A stretch of DNA of 6,548 bases from Chlamydia trachomatis (GCA_945861315.1 CAMAUB010000076.1:1-6548); one strand, 5' to 3'; shown: positions 1 to 5,994, numbered from the stretch's first letter. Translations and numbers: made by a program. Notes: generated from the sequence alone by a model not told the origin.

Positions 1-2
1 CC

Positions 3-86
3 CGTTTGCGATCGTTCAACCGCGGGGCTTTGGCGCAGTCTGAGATGATGAAGTTATTCTTGGACGGGCCCTTAGAGCCTGTTTAG
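3..86 (+). CDS. Possible 3' end of an upstream gene, stop supplied by a MITE
   Basis: An open plus-strand frame runs from the window edge for 27 codons to a TAG at 84-86. It starts RLRSFNRGALAQ and ends DGPLEPV. The other plus frames close by base 48, and this frame has natural-looking protein composition, including Glu-Met-Met-Lys and Leu-Asp-Gly runs. The last four codons (75-86) lie inside the palindromic element that begins at 75, so the present stop belongs to inserted DNA. Joining the flanks across the element (72-74 to 239 onward) lets the frame continue to a TAA near 271, giving an older C-terminus about ten residues longer. I do not recognise the family. A minus-strand frame over the same bases is also open, so the call is tentative. 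If real, the gene converges on the glycosyltransferase operon. Confidence 0.3.
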   Translation, partial: RLRSFNRGALAQSEMMKLFLDGPLEPV

Positions 87-235
87 GATCTCCAAATCAA
101 CTGATTTTTGAGAGATTTTTTTGTAAAAACTGCGACCGATTCGCAGGCCAAGTTTACCGACTTAGCCAAAAATTGATCGCAATTTTTACAAAAAGAGATC
201 CAAAAAGCAGTCATTTGGAGATCCTAAACAGGCTC
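75..235. mobile_element. MITE-like palindromic element A (161 bp)
   Basis: Bases 75-97 and 213-235 form a perfect 23-bp inverted repeat whose tip is GAGCCTGTTTAGGATCTCC. Pairing continues imperfectly inward: TTTTTGTAAAAA near 118-129 matches TTTTTACAAAAA near 184-195, so most of the element can fold into one long hairpin. A direct repeat flanks it. It reads as TTA (72-74 and 236-238) if the tip is GAGCC, or as CTTAG (71-75 and 235-239) if the tip is AGCCTG; the two readings share bases because the outermost pair is G/C. A GAGCC tip with a 3-bp TNA duplication matches the IS1031 group of the IS5 family. No ORF of useful size lies inside, so it is non-autonomous. A small hairpin (130-135 with 141-146) sits in the centre. 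It lies between convergent genes and could terminate transcription on both strands; that role is inferred. Confidence 0.8.
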
Positions 236-273
236 TTAGGTAACTCACCTACGCATTTTTTTCTTACTTAAGT
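236..273. other. Short gap downstream of glycosyltransferase A
   Basis: This AT-rich stretch follows the stop of the minus-strand glycosyltransferase. It holds the right copy of the target duplication of element A and a small palindrome, ACTTAAGT, but no convincing GC-rich terminator stem with a T-run. Any transcription stop for the operon is more likely provided by the long hairpin of element A. Confidence 0.4.
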
Positions 274-1281
274 TTAAAATTTCATGAGAAGTTCTTTTGC
301 GCGGCTATCCCACGTATGCTCGTCTATTACGCGCGCTTGACCAGCCTCAATAGAAAATTCTTTTTCTAGTAAATCAGGGGCAGACTCCCACTCACCCGGC
401 TTGTAGGTTAAAACCCCTTCAAAGCCCTTCAGGAGTGGATTTTCAGCTGTGATGACAGGTGTTCCAACTAAAAGAGCATAAAAAATGCGCTCATGATAGC
501 CTCGCTTGAAGCGACATGAGCTATTGAGGACAACTTTTGCTTGACGCATGATATCAATTGCCTCATTGAATTCGATGGGATCATAAATTGATGCGTGTGA
601 GGCGTATTTCTCCCAAGGGCCTCCTCCCCAAATTGATACACTTGGCATCGCACTAACTAGTTCTACGCGCTCTTTTCCACGGGTGTAGTGATCAACAAGG
701 TGAAAGGAGGGGACAAGATTTTCATCCGAAGTCTTAAGATCAATAAGTGCTTGTAGAATAGAAACATCAGATGTCAAGACACGATTTGCTGCTTCCATAA
801 GATTGGGCGGAAGTTTGAGCGCTTCATAGTCGATACAGGTTCCAAAGAAGACTGCATCATAGGATGGGCTTTCAAAGTAGCATTTTACCCTTCCATCAAC
901 CGCGTGTGGCAAAAAACTCACGCGTTCAAAACCGAGATTTTTAACAAATTCTACATCGCCTTGATCAACACAGGAGACGTAAGAGTAACTACCCTGTAAA
1001 TGATAGAGAAAATAGATGGCGGGATCAAGCATGTAGGTGAAGTGAGGAATTTGTAAGCAGTTGCCAAGGGAGTTGCCCCCTCCATCTGTGATGTCTGAAA
1101 AAGAGAGGGTAAGAGTTGGTTTCCTCTCCTGAATTTTCTTGCACACGTCTACAAATGTTGCAGGCGTAATTTTGAGTGAGCGCACATCTGCCCCCCCTTT
1201 TTGTAGCGCAGCAATAAAACCTTCTGCAAAATAGGGCGTTGTATCATAGGGGTTGTCAGCAATAAGAAAATCGATCTTCAT
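274..1281 (-). CDS. GT-B-fold glycosyltransferase A (CgeB / 'group 1' type)
   Basis: A 335-residue protein, probably cytosolic or peripheral to the inner membrane, with no signal peptide or membrane segment visible. It probably transfers a sugar from a nucleotide donor to a growing surface glycan; donor and acceptor cannot be read from the sequence. The N-terminal half starts MKIDFLIADN, a Rossmann-like beta strand. The linker region carries VSFLPHAVD (residues 121-129), typical of this class. The C-terminal donor domain holds YHERIFYALLVGTPVI (262-277), the counterpart of the acidic donor-binding helix of glycosyltransferase group 1 domains (Pfam PF13524 type), with E264 as the likely nucleotide-contacting acid. 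Length and motif spacing match gene 2641-3645, so the two are divergent paralogues. The ATG at 1281 has no good Shine-Dalgarno in its present context (only AAAAGTCCT immediately upstream), because the IS605-type element begins about 12 bases before it. Family confident, activity unknown. Confidence 0.85.
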   Translation of the reverse strand: MKIDFLIADNPYDTTPYFAEGFIAALQKGGADVRSLKITPATFVDVCKKIQERKPTLTLSFSDITDGGGNSLGNCLQIPHFTYMLDPAIYFLYHLQGSYSYVSCVDQGDVEFVKNLGFERVSFLPHAVDGRVKCYFESPSYDAVFFGTCIDYEALKLPPNLMEAANRVLTSDVSILQALIDLKTSDENLVPSFHLVDHYTRGKERVELVSAMPSVSIWGGGPWEKYASHASIYDPIEFNEAIDIMRQAKVVLNSSCRFKRGYHERIFYALLVGTPVITAENPLLKGFEGVLTYKPGEWESAPDLLEKEFSIEAGQARVIDEHTWDSRAKELLMKF

Positions 1282-1299
1282 AGGACTTTTATCCGTGGA

Positions 1300-1313
1300 C
1301 GCGATGAATCGCG
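1300..1313 (+). repeat. Left-end hairpin of the IS605-type element
   Basis: CGCGAT at 1300-1305 and ATCGCG at 1308-1313 form a perfect palindrome. As a single-strand hairpin it would be a 5-bp stem with a TGAA loop. Its place a few bases inside the inferred left end fits the subterminal hairpin bound by TnpA in this family. Confidence 0.55.
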
Positions 1314-1339
1314 CCTAAACCTGAGGGGATTTTTGCTGT

Positions 1340-1525
1340 TCAAGATTTGGTAAAAATCGCTCTCAGCTCATCTAATATTTGTTTAGTAAACACATCTCGC
1401 CGGTATTTTGTGACAAAGACTAAATGAACGTGCATGAAAAAAACGCACGTTCTACCTCTTCTTAAATCGGTTGACAGATTCATAGACCAAAGCATAGCAT
1501 AGTTCCGTGTTAGTGCGGAAATCAT
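1340..1525 (-). pseudogene. tnpA: tnpA remnant, N-terminal fragment of Y1 (HUH) transposase
   Basis: The 61-codon frame contains LRRGRTCVFFMHVHLVFVTK followed by YRRDVFTKQILDELRAIF (residues 21-58). This is the recognisable N-terminus of IS200/IS605 TnpA, first beta strand and following helix (Pfam Y1_Tnp). Intact TnpA is roughly 130-150 residues. Here the frame stops soon after the first helix, and the region carrying the metal-binding His-x-His pair and the catalytic tyrosine is missing; the next 47 bases reach the left end directly, so an internal deletion is likely. The MHVH at 31-34 belongs to the first strand and is not the catalytic HUH pair. The likely native start is Met11 (base 1495) or Met15 (base 1483); using Met1 would overlap tnpB by 19 bases. 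The product cannot be active alone. Confidence 0.8.
1471..1500 (+). promoter_or_regulatory. Candidate promoter for tnpB
   Basis: A perfect -35 box TTGACA lies at 1471-1476, followed after 18 bases by TAGCAT (1495-1500, four of six matches to the -10 consensus). It points into tnpB, and the start of transcription would fall at about the GTG codon at 1507, so the message would be nearly leaderless. The bases also encode part of the tnpA remnant, so the match may be chance. Confidence 0.3.
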
Positions 1526-2628
1526 TTCTATTCAGATTACGTCTCACCAAGAAGCAGGCAAAGGCGCTTCAAGCTCAATTAGATGAGTGTAGATGGCTTT
1601 ACAATGAGTTGCTCGAAGAACGCAAATTGTCTTATGAAGAACTAGACATGTCTCTATCTAAATATCAGCAACTCATGTTCCTGCCCCTATTGAAGCTAGC
1701 AAGACTTTCCCTCGAAACAATACACTCTCAAGTGTTGCAAAATGTAGTAGATCGTTTGGATAAGGCCTTTCAAGCATTTTTTCGAAGAACTAAAGCAGGA
1801 GAAAAACCTGGTTTTCCACGATTTCGCGGTGTGCATAGATATAATAGCTTTTGTTATCCGCAAAGTGGTTTCTTGCTCATCGGTCAGGAACTCAAGCTGT
1901 CAAAAATAGGGTCTATTCGAGTGAAAATGCATCGCCCTATAGAAGGAAAGATCAAGACCTGTACATTGAGTAAGAGCGCTTCGGGTGATTGGGACGTCGC
2001 CTTTTCCTGTGAAATAAACGTAACTCCTTTGACCCCCAAGCAAGAGGCCATCGGTATCGATGTTGGTCTTGAGCACTTTGCGACCCTCTCCAATGGTCAG
2101 GAGATTTCAAATCCTCGATTTTTTAAGCAGAGCGAAGAGGCTCTTGCTAAAGCACAACGAAAATTGGCCTTACTAAAGAAAGGCACGAGCGAAAGACAAA
2201 AACAAGGGAAAATAGTTGCGAAGGTTCATGAACGAATTAGGAACCAGAGAAAAGATTTTTGTCACAAAGAGTCTAAAAAAATTGTCGATCAATACCAGTT
2301 CATCTGTGTAGAAGATCTAAACATCAAGAAAATGGTGGAAGGATCGCATTTCGCCAAAAGCATTACAGACGCAAGTTGGAATCAATTTCGTCAGTTCCTC
2401 ACCTACAAAGCGGCAGAAGCTGGTAGGAAGCTGGGATTGGTGAATCCTGAGTATACCACCCAAGATTGCTATCAATGTGGACATCGAAAAAAGAAGAAGC
2501 TTTCCGATAGAACGCATTGCTGCAGTCACTGTGGATATAAAACGACAAGAGATCTCAACGCAGCGCAGAATATTTTGGCCCTCGGATTGGATGGCCTGGG
2601 AGTGATCCCAAGAAGCCTCCGCCTTTAG
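1507..2628 (+). CDS. tnpB: TnpB, RNA-guided nuclease of the IS200/IS605 family
   Basis: A full-length 373-residue TnpB, the RNA-guided DNA nuclease ancestral to Cas12. The family uses an omega-RNA made from the element's right end to cut DNA next to a short target motif, favouring retention of the element. The N-terminal helical/wedge part starts LVRKSFLFRLRLTKKQ and includes GEKPGFPRFRG (98-108). The RuvC nuclease is complete: D185 in GIDVG (183-187), E269 in CVEDLN (267-272) and D349 in RDLNAAQN (348-355). A zinc finger lies between the last two motifs, C321-x2-C324 and C339-x2-C342. The GTG at 1507 gives the usual N-terminus; a second GTG at 1513 is possible, and no strong ribosome binding site precedes either. 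The TAG stop (2626-2628) lies in the loop of the right-end hairpin. With tnpA broken, this is an active-looking nuclease gene in an element that can move only with a TnpA supplied from elsewhere. Confidence 0.93.
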   Translation: MLVRKSFLFRLRLTKKQAKALQAQLDECRWLYNELLEERKLSYEELDMSLSKYQQLMFLPLLKLARLSLETIHSQVLQNVVDRLDKAFQAFFRRTKAGEKPGFPRFRGVHRYNSFCYPQSGFLLIGQELKLSKIGSIRVKMHRPIEGKIKTCTLSKSASGDWDVAFSCEINVTPLTPKQEAIGIDVGLEHFATLSNGQEISNPRFFKQSEEALAKAQRKLALLKKGTSERQKQGKIVAKVHERIRNQRKDFCHKESKKIVDQYQFICVEDLNIKKMVEGSHFAKSITDASWNQFRQFLTYKAAEAGRKLGLVNPEYTTQDCYQCGHRKKKKLSDRTHCCSHCGYKTTRDLNAAQNILALGLDGLGVIPRSLRL

Positions 2629-2659
2629 GCGGGGGAGCAGTCACCTCAAGTAGTTGATG
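2560..2659 (+). ncRNA. Predicted omega-RNA (right-end RNA) of TnpB
   Basis: In this family the guide RNA is processed from the 3' part of the tnpB transcript and runs past the right end into flanking DNA. Two hairpins support it here: TGGGA-GTGA-TCCCA at 2597-2610, and an 8-bp stem with a TTTA loop at 2616-2635 (one G-U pair). If the right end is after 2643, the roughly 16-base guide is CCTCAAGTAGTTGATG (2644-2659). That guide is complementary to the 3' end of the glycosyltransferase B message and matches the DNA that would have followed TTTAT before insertion. The 5' boundary is a guess and the 3' boundary depends on the exact element end. Confidence 0.5.
2616..2635 (+). repeat. Right-end hairpin of the IS605-type element
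   Basis: CCTCCGCC (2616-2623) pairs with GGCGGGGG (2628-2635) around a TTTA loop that includes part of the tnpB stop codon. A GC-rich hairpin a few bases inside the right end, followed by GAGCAGTCA, is the standard right-end signature of this family. There is no T-run after it, so it is not read as an intrinsic terminator. Confidence 0.75.
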
Positions 2660-3645
2660 AGTTGTGATGTTCTCACGCCCCAATTGTGCTTGGGTTCTAA
2701 CTTCTCTTGTAATGCTTTGACAATCTCTTCTCGTTTTTCAGGGTGCTCTAAAAAGTAACAAGCTCGCTCCTCCATCGCCTCCCAGTTTTGAGAAGGATAG
2801 AAGATCTCGAATTGATCGCCCACCATCTCTTGGAGATAAGGAGTCTCATTTGTGATGACAAGAGAGCCGCAAAAGAGTGCTGGTAAAAACCAACGATCAA
2901 ATCCTCCACTCATCTGATGACTGAGTAAAATTTTGCTCTTTGAAAGAATGCTTAAAGCTCCCATGTAGCTTAAATTTCCGTGAAGAGTCACCGTTTGTGG
3001 AAATCTTCTAAGCAGGCCTCGTCCAACATGCTCTCCAAAAATATGCAGTGGAGAAAAAATTGAGTGGACCATGTCCCACTCGATTTTTGCTTTTTGATAT
3101 CTATCTCTTAAAAACAACAAATCCCCAATAGAAAATGAAGCTGGACAAGCTAATCCTTCATTGACAATCGCCAAAGCGTCTGCTTTACCAAAAAGCAGCT
3201 CCCAAGTCTGGATTTGATTGTCTAGATCAATCACATCTGTAAAAGTGATGCAATCAAAGGGACGCTCTTGTTGACAATTGAGTTCTAAGGAGGCCGCATG
3301 AGGTAAAAAAACAACATTGGGGTGTTGAACTGAAGGGTCAAAAAAACCCACTTTTGCATATTTACTTTCAAGCGCAAGCCCCGCATTGCCGAGTATATTT
3401 GATTCCCAATGAAAAGTTGGGCAGTGAAAAAAATCACCTATAGGTTTATCGAAGCCGCCAACTCTCTCAAAACAGAGAATGGCATCTGGTACTTGAGCAC
3501 ATACTGTTTGAAAAAAATTGCCATCAGAAAGTGAGAGATGGCGACAGGAAATCCCCATTTGATGAAACTGCCTCTTCACTTGTTTAGCAGCATAGCTCTC
3601 ATAGGTGTAAACCCGTCGATTGTCGGTTAGGATATCAACGTGCAT
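2641..3645 (-). CDS. GT-B-fold glycosyltransferase B, paralogue of A
   Basis: A 334-residue relative of the 274-1281 product, sharing the MxVDIL start, FDCITF-type strand, VVFLPHAAS (111-119), LHIFGEHVGRG (200-210) and donor-domain end RWFLPALFCGSLVITNETP (251-269). The role is presumably addition of another sugar to the same glycan. Where A has HERIFYAL, B has FDRWFLPAL, so the acidic residue expected to contact the donor nucleotide is absent at that spot; B may use a different donor or be weakened. The ATG at 3645 is preceded by GGAAGTGGGAT, a good ribosome binding site. Its first 19 bases overlap the end of the glycerophosphotransferase gene, so translation is probably coupled. The TGA stop (2641-2643) lies at the inserted element's right end: if the element includes TCA at 2641-2643, the stop belongs to it and the original protein ended a few residues later. 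Confidence 0.82.
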   Translation of the reverse strand: MHVDILTDNRRVYTYESYAAKQVKRQFHQMGISCRHLSLSDGNFFQTVCAQVPDAILCFERVGGFDKPIGDFFHCPTFHWESNILGNAGLALESKYAKVGFFDPSVQHPNVVFLPHAASLELNCQQERPFDCITFTDVIDLDNQIQTWELLFGKADALAIVNEGLACPASFSIGDLLFLRDRYQKAKIEWDMVHSIFSPLHIFGEHVGRGLLRRFPQTVTLHGNLSYMGALSILSKSKILLSHQMSGGFDRWFLPALFCGSLVITNETPYLQEMVGDQFEIFYPSQNWEAMEERACYFLEHPEKREEIVKALQEKLEPKHNWGVRTSQLINYLR

Positions 3646-4664
3646 ATCCCACTTCCAAAAGCGTGTTCATACGTCTGTTTACGAATTAAAGACAAATGGG
3701 ATTGATCTTCATGAACCCTTTTCCAAAATCCTTTTTCTCCTAAAGAGATACCACACCGATTGAGCATACGCTCCCTCTCACCTGTTAAAAAAAACATTGG
3801 GCGATCAAAATAGAGGAAGTCGTATCCAATGGAGGAAAAATCGCCGACGTAAAGATCAGTATGCTCTAACAGGGGGTAGATCAGAGGAAAATCATGAATA
3901 AAACGGATCTGTGGATTTCCTTGATAAGAGGCAATCAATTTTTCTGTCTCATCGGGCATCCTCAACAAGTGATTAGGATGAAGTTTGACCAAAACTTGAT
4001 ACCCATTTGGTATCTCTTCTAAGATAGATTGGTGTTTCTCCAAACAGGTTGAATACTCAAAACGCCACTCTGTGTAAAGGTTGGAGCCTGCCCAAGTTGG
4101 TGCATAAAGGAGCGTTTTGCGCTTTGAAGGCTCAAATAGATGGAGAGTGATGTTTCTCTGAAAAAAAATTTTGTATAGTTGATAATAAGCTAATCTGTAG
4201 TTGCCACACTTAATAAAAGGCTTTGTCACTCCAATGGCACGCATCATTTCAAGCATATGCTCTCCATAGATAAGCAAAATATCCTCATCCATGAGACGCT
4301 CAAACCAATACATGCCAAAGCTCTTCTCTGAGTTACCATGGTGGGTGAAGATAGAACGTGCCTTCACTGTTGTATAGTGATTGCAAAATTCAAAATGTCC
4401 ACTCACTTTACGTGATGGCTCTGTGTAAACGAAATAGTCATATCCATAAAGAGCATCATCTAAACAATTGTCATCTGGATCAAAGTAGACAAGTTGCATT
4501 GGAGGGTAGTAAAGCTGAATAATCTCATAGATCCAACGATCCGTCACAAGAAGAGGAATATCAATTAGCTGGCATAAGGGCACCAAGTGATCAACATAAG
4601 AGAGACGTCTTTCTGTGAGGACCCCAATTCCTTTAGAGCCGATAGAGGGCGCGATCTTGATCAT
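3627..4664 (-). CDS. CDP-glycerol glycerophosphotransferase-like protein (TagF/TagB type)
   Basis: A 345-residue protein with the catalytic domain of the CDP-glycerol:poly(glycerophosphate) glycerophosphotransferase family (Glyphos_transf, PF04464). Such enzymes move glycerol phosphate, or a related polyol phosphate, from a CDP-activated donor to a glycan or lipid-linked acceptor at the cytoplasmic face of the membrane. Visible motifs in order: THHGNSEKSFG (107-117), where H109 matches the first catalytic histidine region of TagF; LLYAPTWAG (185-193); LVKLHPNH (225-232), with H229 matching the second; and DFSSIGYDFLYFDRP (275-289), the CDP-binding loop. It lacks the long N-terminal region of true TagF polymerases, so a single-addition, TagB-like role fits better. 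The ATG at 4664 overlaps the GT4 gene by 32 bases and has only AAAGAAA upstream, which suggests coupling. In a Gram-negative setting this would decorate a capsule or LPS-like chain; the substrate is inferred. Confidence 0.88.
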   Translation of the reverse strand: MIKIAPSIGSKGIGVLTERRLSYVDHLVPLCQLIDIPLLVTDRWIYEIIQLYYPPMQLVYFDPDDNCLDDALYGYDYFVYTEPSRKVSGHFEFCNHYTTVKARSIFTHHGNSEKSFGMYWFERLMDEDILLIYGEHMLEMMRAIGVTKPFIKCGNYRLAYYQLYKIFFQRNITLHLFEPSKRKTLLYAPTWAGSNLYTEWRFEYSTCLEKHQSILEEIPNGYQVLVKLHPNHLLRMPDETEKLIASYQGNPQIRFIHDFPLIYPLLEHTDLYVGDFSSIGYDFLYFDRPMFFLTGERERMLNRCGISLGEKGFWKRVHEDQSHLSLIRKQTYEHAFGSGICTLIS

Positions 4665-5739
4665 AAAATTTCTTTAACGTTTTTGCATCAATTGAGGGGT
4701 TTAGCATAGCAGTTAACCTTCTTTTTGCAATAGAGGGATGAAAGCGTTCAAAAGCAATTTTTTGTGCTCGTCCAGCCCATATCCTTCTCTCTTTTTCATC
4801 CATAAGACGCTCTGTTTGTTCAATTAAAGAGGAAAGAATAGGCTCATGAAAAGGAAGTTGCGTTCCAATTACCTCGGGATGCGCCTCAGCAAAAAGAGCC
4901 CCTTCTTGAAAGAGATAGGGATTAGAGCTTGTATTGAGAACAATAACAGGTATGCCCATGGCTAGGAGCTCTACAACAGTGTTACTTGCCCCTTCTGAAC
5001 CTGAAGGTTGGATGCAAAAATCAAAATCTGCATATTCTGCAAGCACTTCGGGATAAGGAGTAAATGTAGAGTCCCATTTAAGCCACCCCTCTTTAGAATA
5101 GAGTTCAAGTTTTTCTTGAAGATGCACATGATATTTTGGATAGAGTTCTCTTTGTGGATGATTCCCTTTCAAAATAAGAAGAACATCATGCCTTTTTGCT
5201 AACTCTTTAACTGCATCTAAGGCAAATTCAACATTTTTCCAATACTCAAAACGAGAGACGCAACCAATCACAACTCTTTTATCTAAGCGCTTTGTTTTTT
5301 TAGGAGTATGAGTAAAATGATGAGGGATATAAAGTGTGTTCTCAAGCCCGTAGGCTAAAGCGCGTTCATTGGCCAAAAGAGACTCTGTAATAATAAGCCT
5401 TACGTTGTTATAAAGTGGCTTCAAAATGCGCTCATTTTTCAAATGCGTGTAGAGCTTTGCGATTTGGGGATTAATTCCATTGCCATAAAGGGCTGAAAGA
5501 CCTGCACTCCATGTGAGCGCAATTTCAAGACCATTAGCCTCTTTTTCATGAGTAATTGGCTCATGCCCAGCCTCAGCTAAAGAAAGATTGAGACGTGCAT
5601 TGCGCTCATACTTCTCAATCCCAACAAAACTTGGAATATCCACAAGCTTCCCCTGGCCGAGAAGCTTGATACATTTTTGCGCATGAACTTTTTCACCCAT
5701 GTCAGTTTCAAGATGAGTATAGATTGTAACATGATTCAT
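4633..5739 (-). CDS. GT4 family glycosyltransferase
   Basis: A 368-residue retaining glycosyltransferase of the GT-B fold (Glycos_transf_1, PF00534). The domain boundary is at about 155, where the donor-binding half opens with VVIGCVSRFEYWKN (156-169); R163 and K168 are placed to bind the donor diphosphate. The family EX7E signature is complete: E249-GASNTVV-E257, within SGSEGASNTVVELLAMGIPV (246-265). The N-terminal acceptor half (1-150) shows no membrane segment, so the enzyme acts in the cytosol or at the inner membrane. It is the first recognisable gene of the minus-strand operon, and its 3' end overlaps the glycerophosphotransferase start by 32 bases. The ATG at 5739 has GGGGTT five to ten bases upstream, an acceptable ribosome binding site; no ATG upstream in frame is better. 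The exact sugar cannot be read from the sequence. Confidence 0.92.
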   Translation of the reverse strand: MNHVTIYTHLETDMGEKVHAQKCIKLLGQGKLVDIPSFVGIEKYERNARLNLSLAEAGHEPITHEKEANGLEIALTWSAGLSALYGNGINPQIAKLYTHLKNERILKPLYNNVRLIITESLLANERALAYGLENTLYIPHHFTHTPKKTKRLDKRVVIGCVSRFEYWKNVEFALDAVKELAKRHDVLLILKGNHPQRELYPKYHVHLQEKLELYSKEGWLKWDSTFTPYPEVLAEYADFDFCIQPSGSEGASNTVVELLAMGIPVIVLNTSSNPYLFQEGALFAEAHPEVIGTQLPFHEPILSSLIEQTERLMDEKERRIWAGRAQKIAFERFHPSIAKRRLTAMLNPSIDAKTLKKFYDQDRALYRL

Positions 5740-5832
5740 TTAACCCCATTAATATACAAGATGTTAGCTTCGACTTCCAAATTTTGCTTTGTCGAAAATT
5801 GAATAAAAATTTTCAGCAAATCCGTTATACAA
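5740..5832 (-). promoter_or_regulatory. Leader of the glycan operon
   Basis: This AT-rich stretch separates the GT4 start from palindromic element B. It carries the GGGGTT ribosome binding site and a weak promoter-like pair on the minus strand, TTGGAA then 18 bases then TATATT, which would leave almost no leader. On the same strand a frame stays open from element B down to a TGA overlapping the GT4 start as ATGA; it could be the tail of a lost upstream gene. Neither reading is firm. Confidence 0.25.
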
Positions 5833-5994
5833 ACCTCAGTTTTGGGTTTATCTCGCAGATATTCAGAGGAGATTTCTCGAAAATTTTTGGGATTTTTTCC
5901 GAAGGGAAGGGTCTTGTACCCTTTTCGAGGCAAAAAGCGCAAAAAGATCGAGAAAGATCCCTGAAGATCTGCGGGATAAACCCAAAACTGAGGT
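5833..5994. mobile_element. MITE-like palindromic element B (162 bp)
   Basis: The ends are inverted copies of ACCTCAGTTTTGGGTTTATC with pairing to 27 bases at one mismatch (5834-5860 against 5967-5993), plus an outer A/T pair. The direct repeat TACAA flanks it at 5828-5832 and 5995-5999, which supports real transposition. The palindrome continues at lower identity to a central AAGGG-TCTTGTA-CCCTT hairpin (5904-5920), so the whole element can fold into one hairpin of about 75 paired positions. Because of the symmetry, both strands encode similar short peptides containing NLSFGFI and INPKLR; these are not genes. It has no transposase and must be moved by one from elsewhere. It lies just upstream of the glycan operon and may alter its transcription. 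Confidence 0.82.

Larger units (their letters stand above)
1293..2643 (+). mobile_element. IS200/IS605-type insertion sequence (tnpB intact, tnpA truncated)
   Basis: The element spans about 1.35 kb. It has a left-end hairpin at 1300-1313, a broken tnpA on the minus strand, a divergent full-length tnpB on the plus strand and a right-end hairpin at 2616-2635 that contains the tnpB stop. It has no terminal inverted repeats and no target duplication, as expected for single-strand HUH transposition. The left boundary is placed after TTTAT (1288-1292), which would be the retained target motif; TTTAT is a known target/TAM for some TnpB elements. The right boundary is placed after GTCA (2640-2643) by analogy with TCA-type right cleavage sites; an uncertainty of one to three bases remains. 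Divergent tnpA/tnpB is the IS605 arrangement, and the short total length is explained by the loss of most of tnpA. Confidence 0.8.

Noticed and set aside
468..653. A 61-codon frame inside glycosyltransferase A
   Set aside because: It is on the same strand in another frame, within a gene with clear family motifs and no separate start signal.
1423..1434. MHVH in the tnpA remnant as the catalytic HUH motif
   Set aside because: In this family the strand ending HLVFVTKYRR is the first beta strand; the metal-binding His-x-His lies further on, in the deleted part.
1884..2529. Minus-strand ORFs of 69 and 70 codons within tnpB
   Set aside because: They are shadows of a clearly coding plus-strand gene with complete RuvC motifs.
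2616..2635. Intrinsic terminator for tnpB
   Set aside because: The stem is strong but no T-run follows, and the position and context fit the IS605 right end and omega-RNA scaffold better.
5008..5202. Plus-strand 64-codon ORF inside the GT4 gene
   Set aside because: Antisense shadow across the donor-binding domain, with no ribosome binding site or recognisable family.
5815..5832. Minus-strand TATAAC at the MITE B junction as an operon -10 box
   Set aside because: No acceptable -35 box lies 16 to 18 bases upstream, so it is not supported as a promoter.
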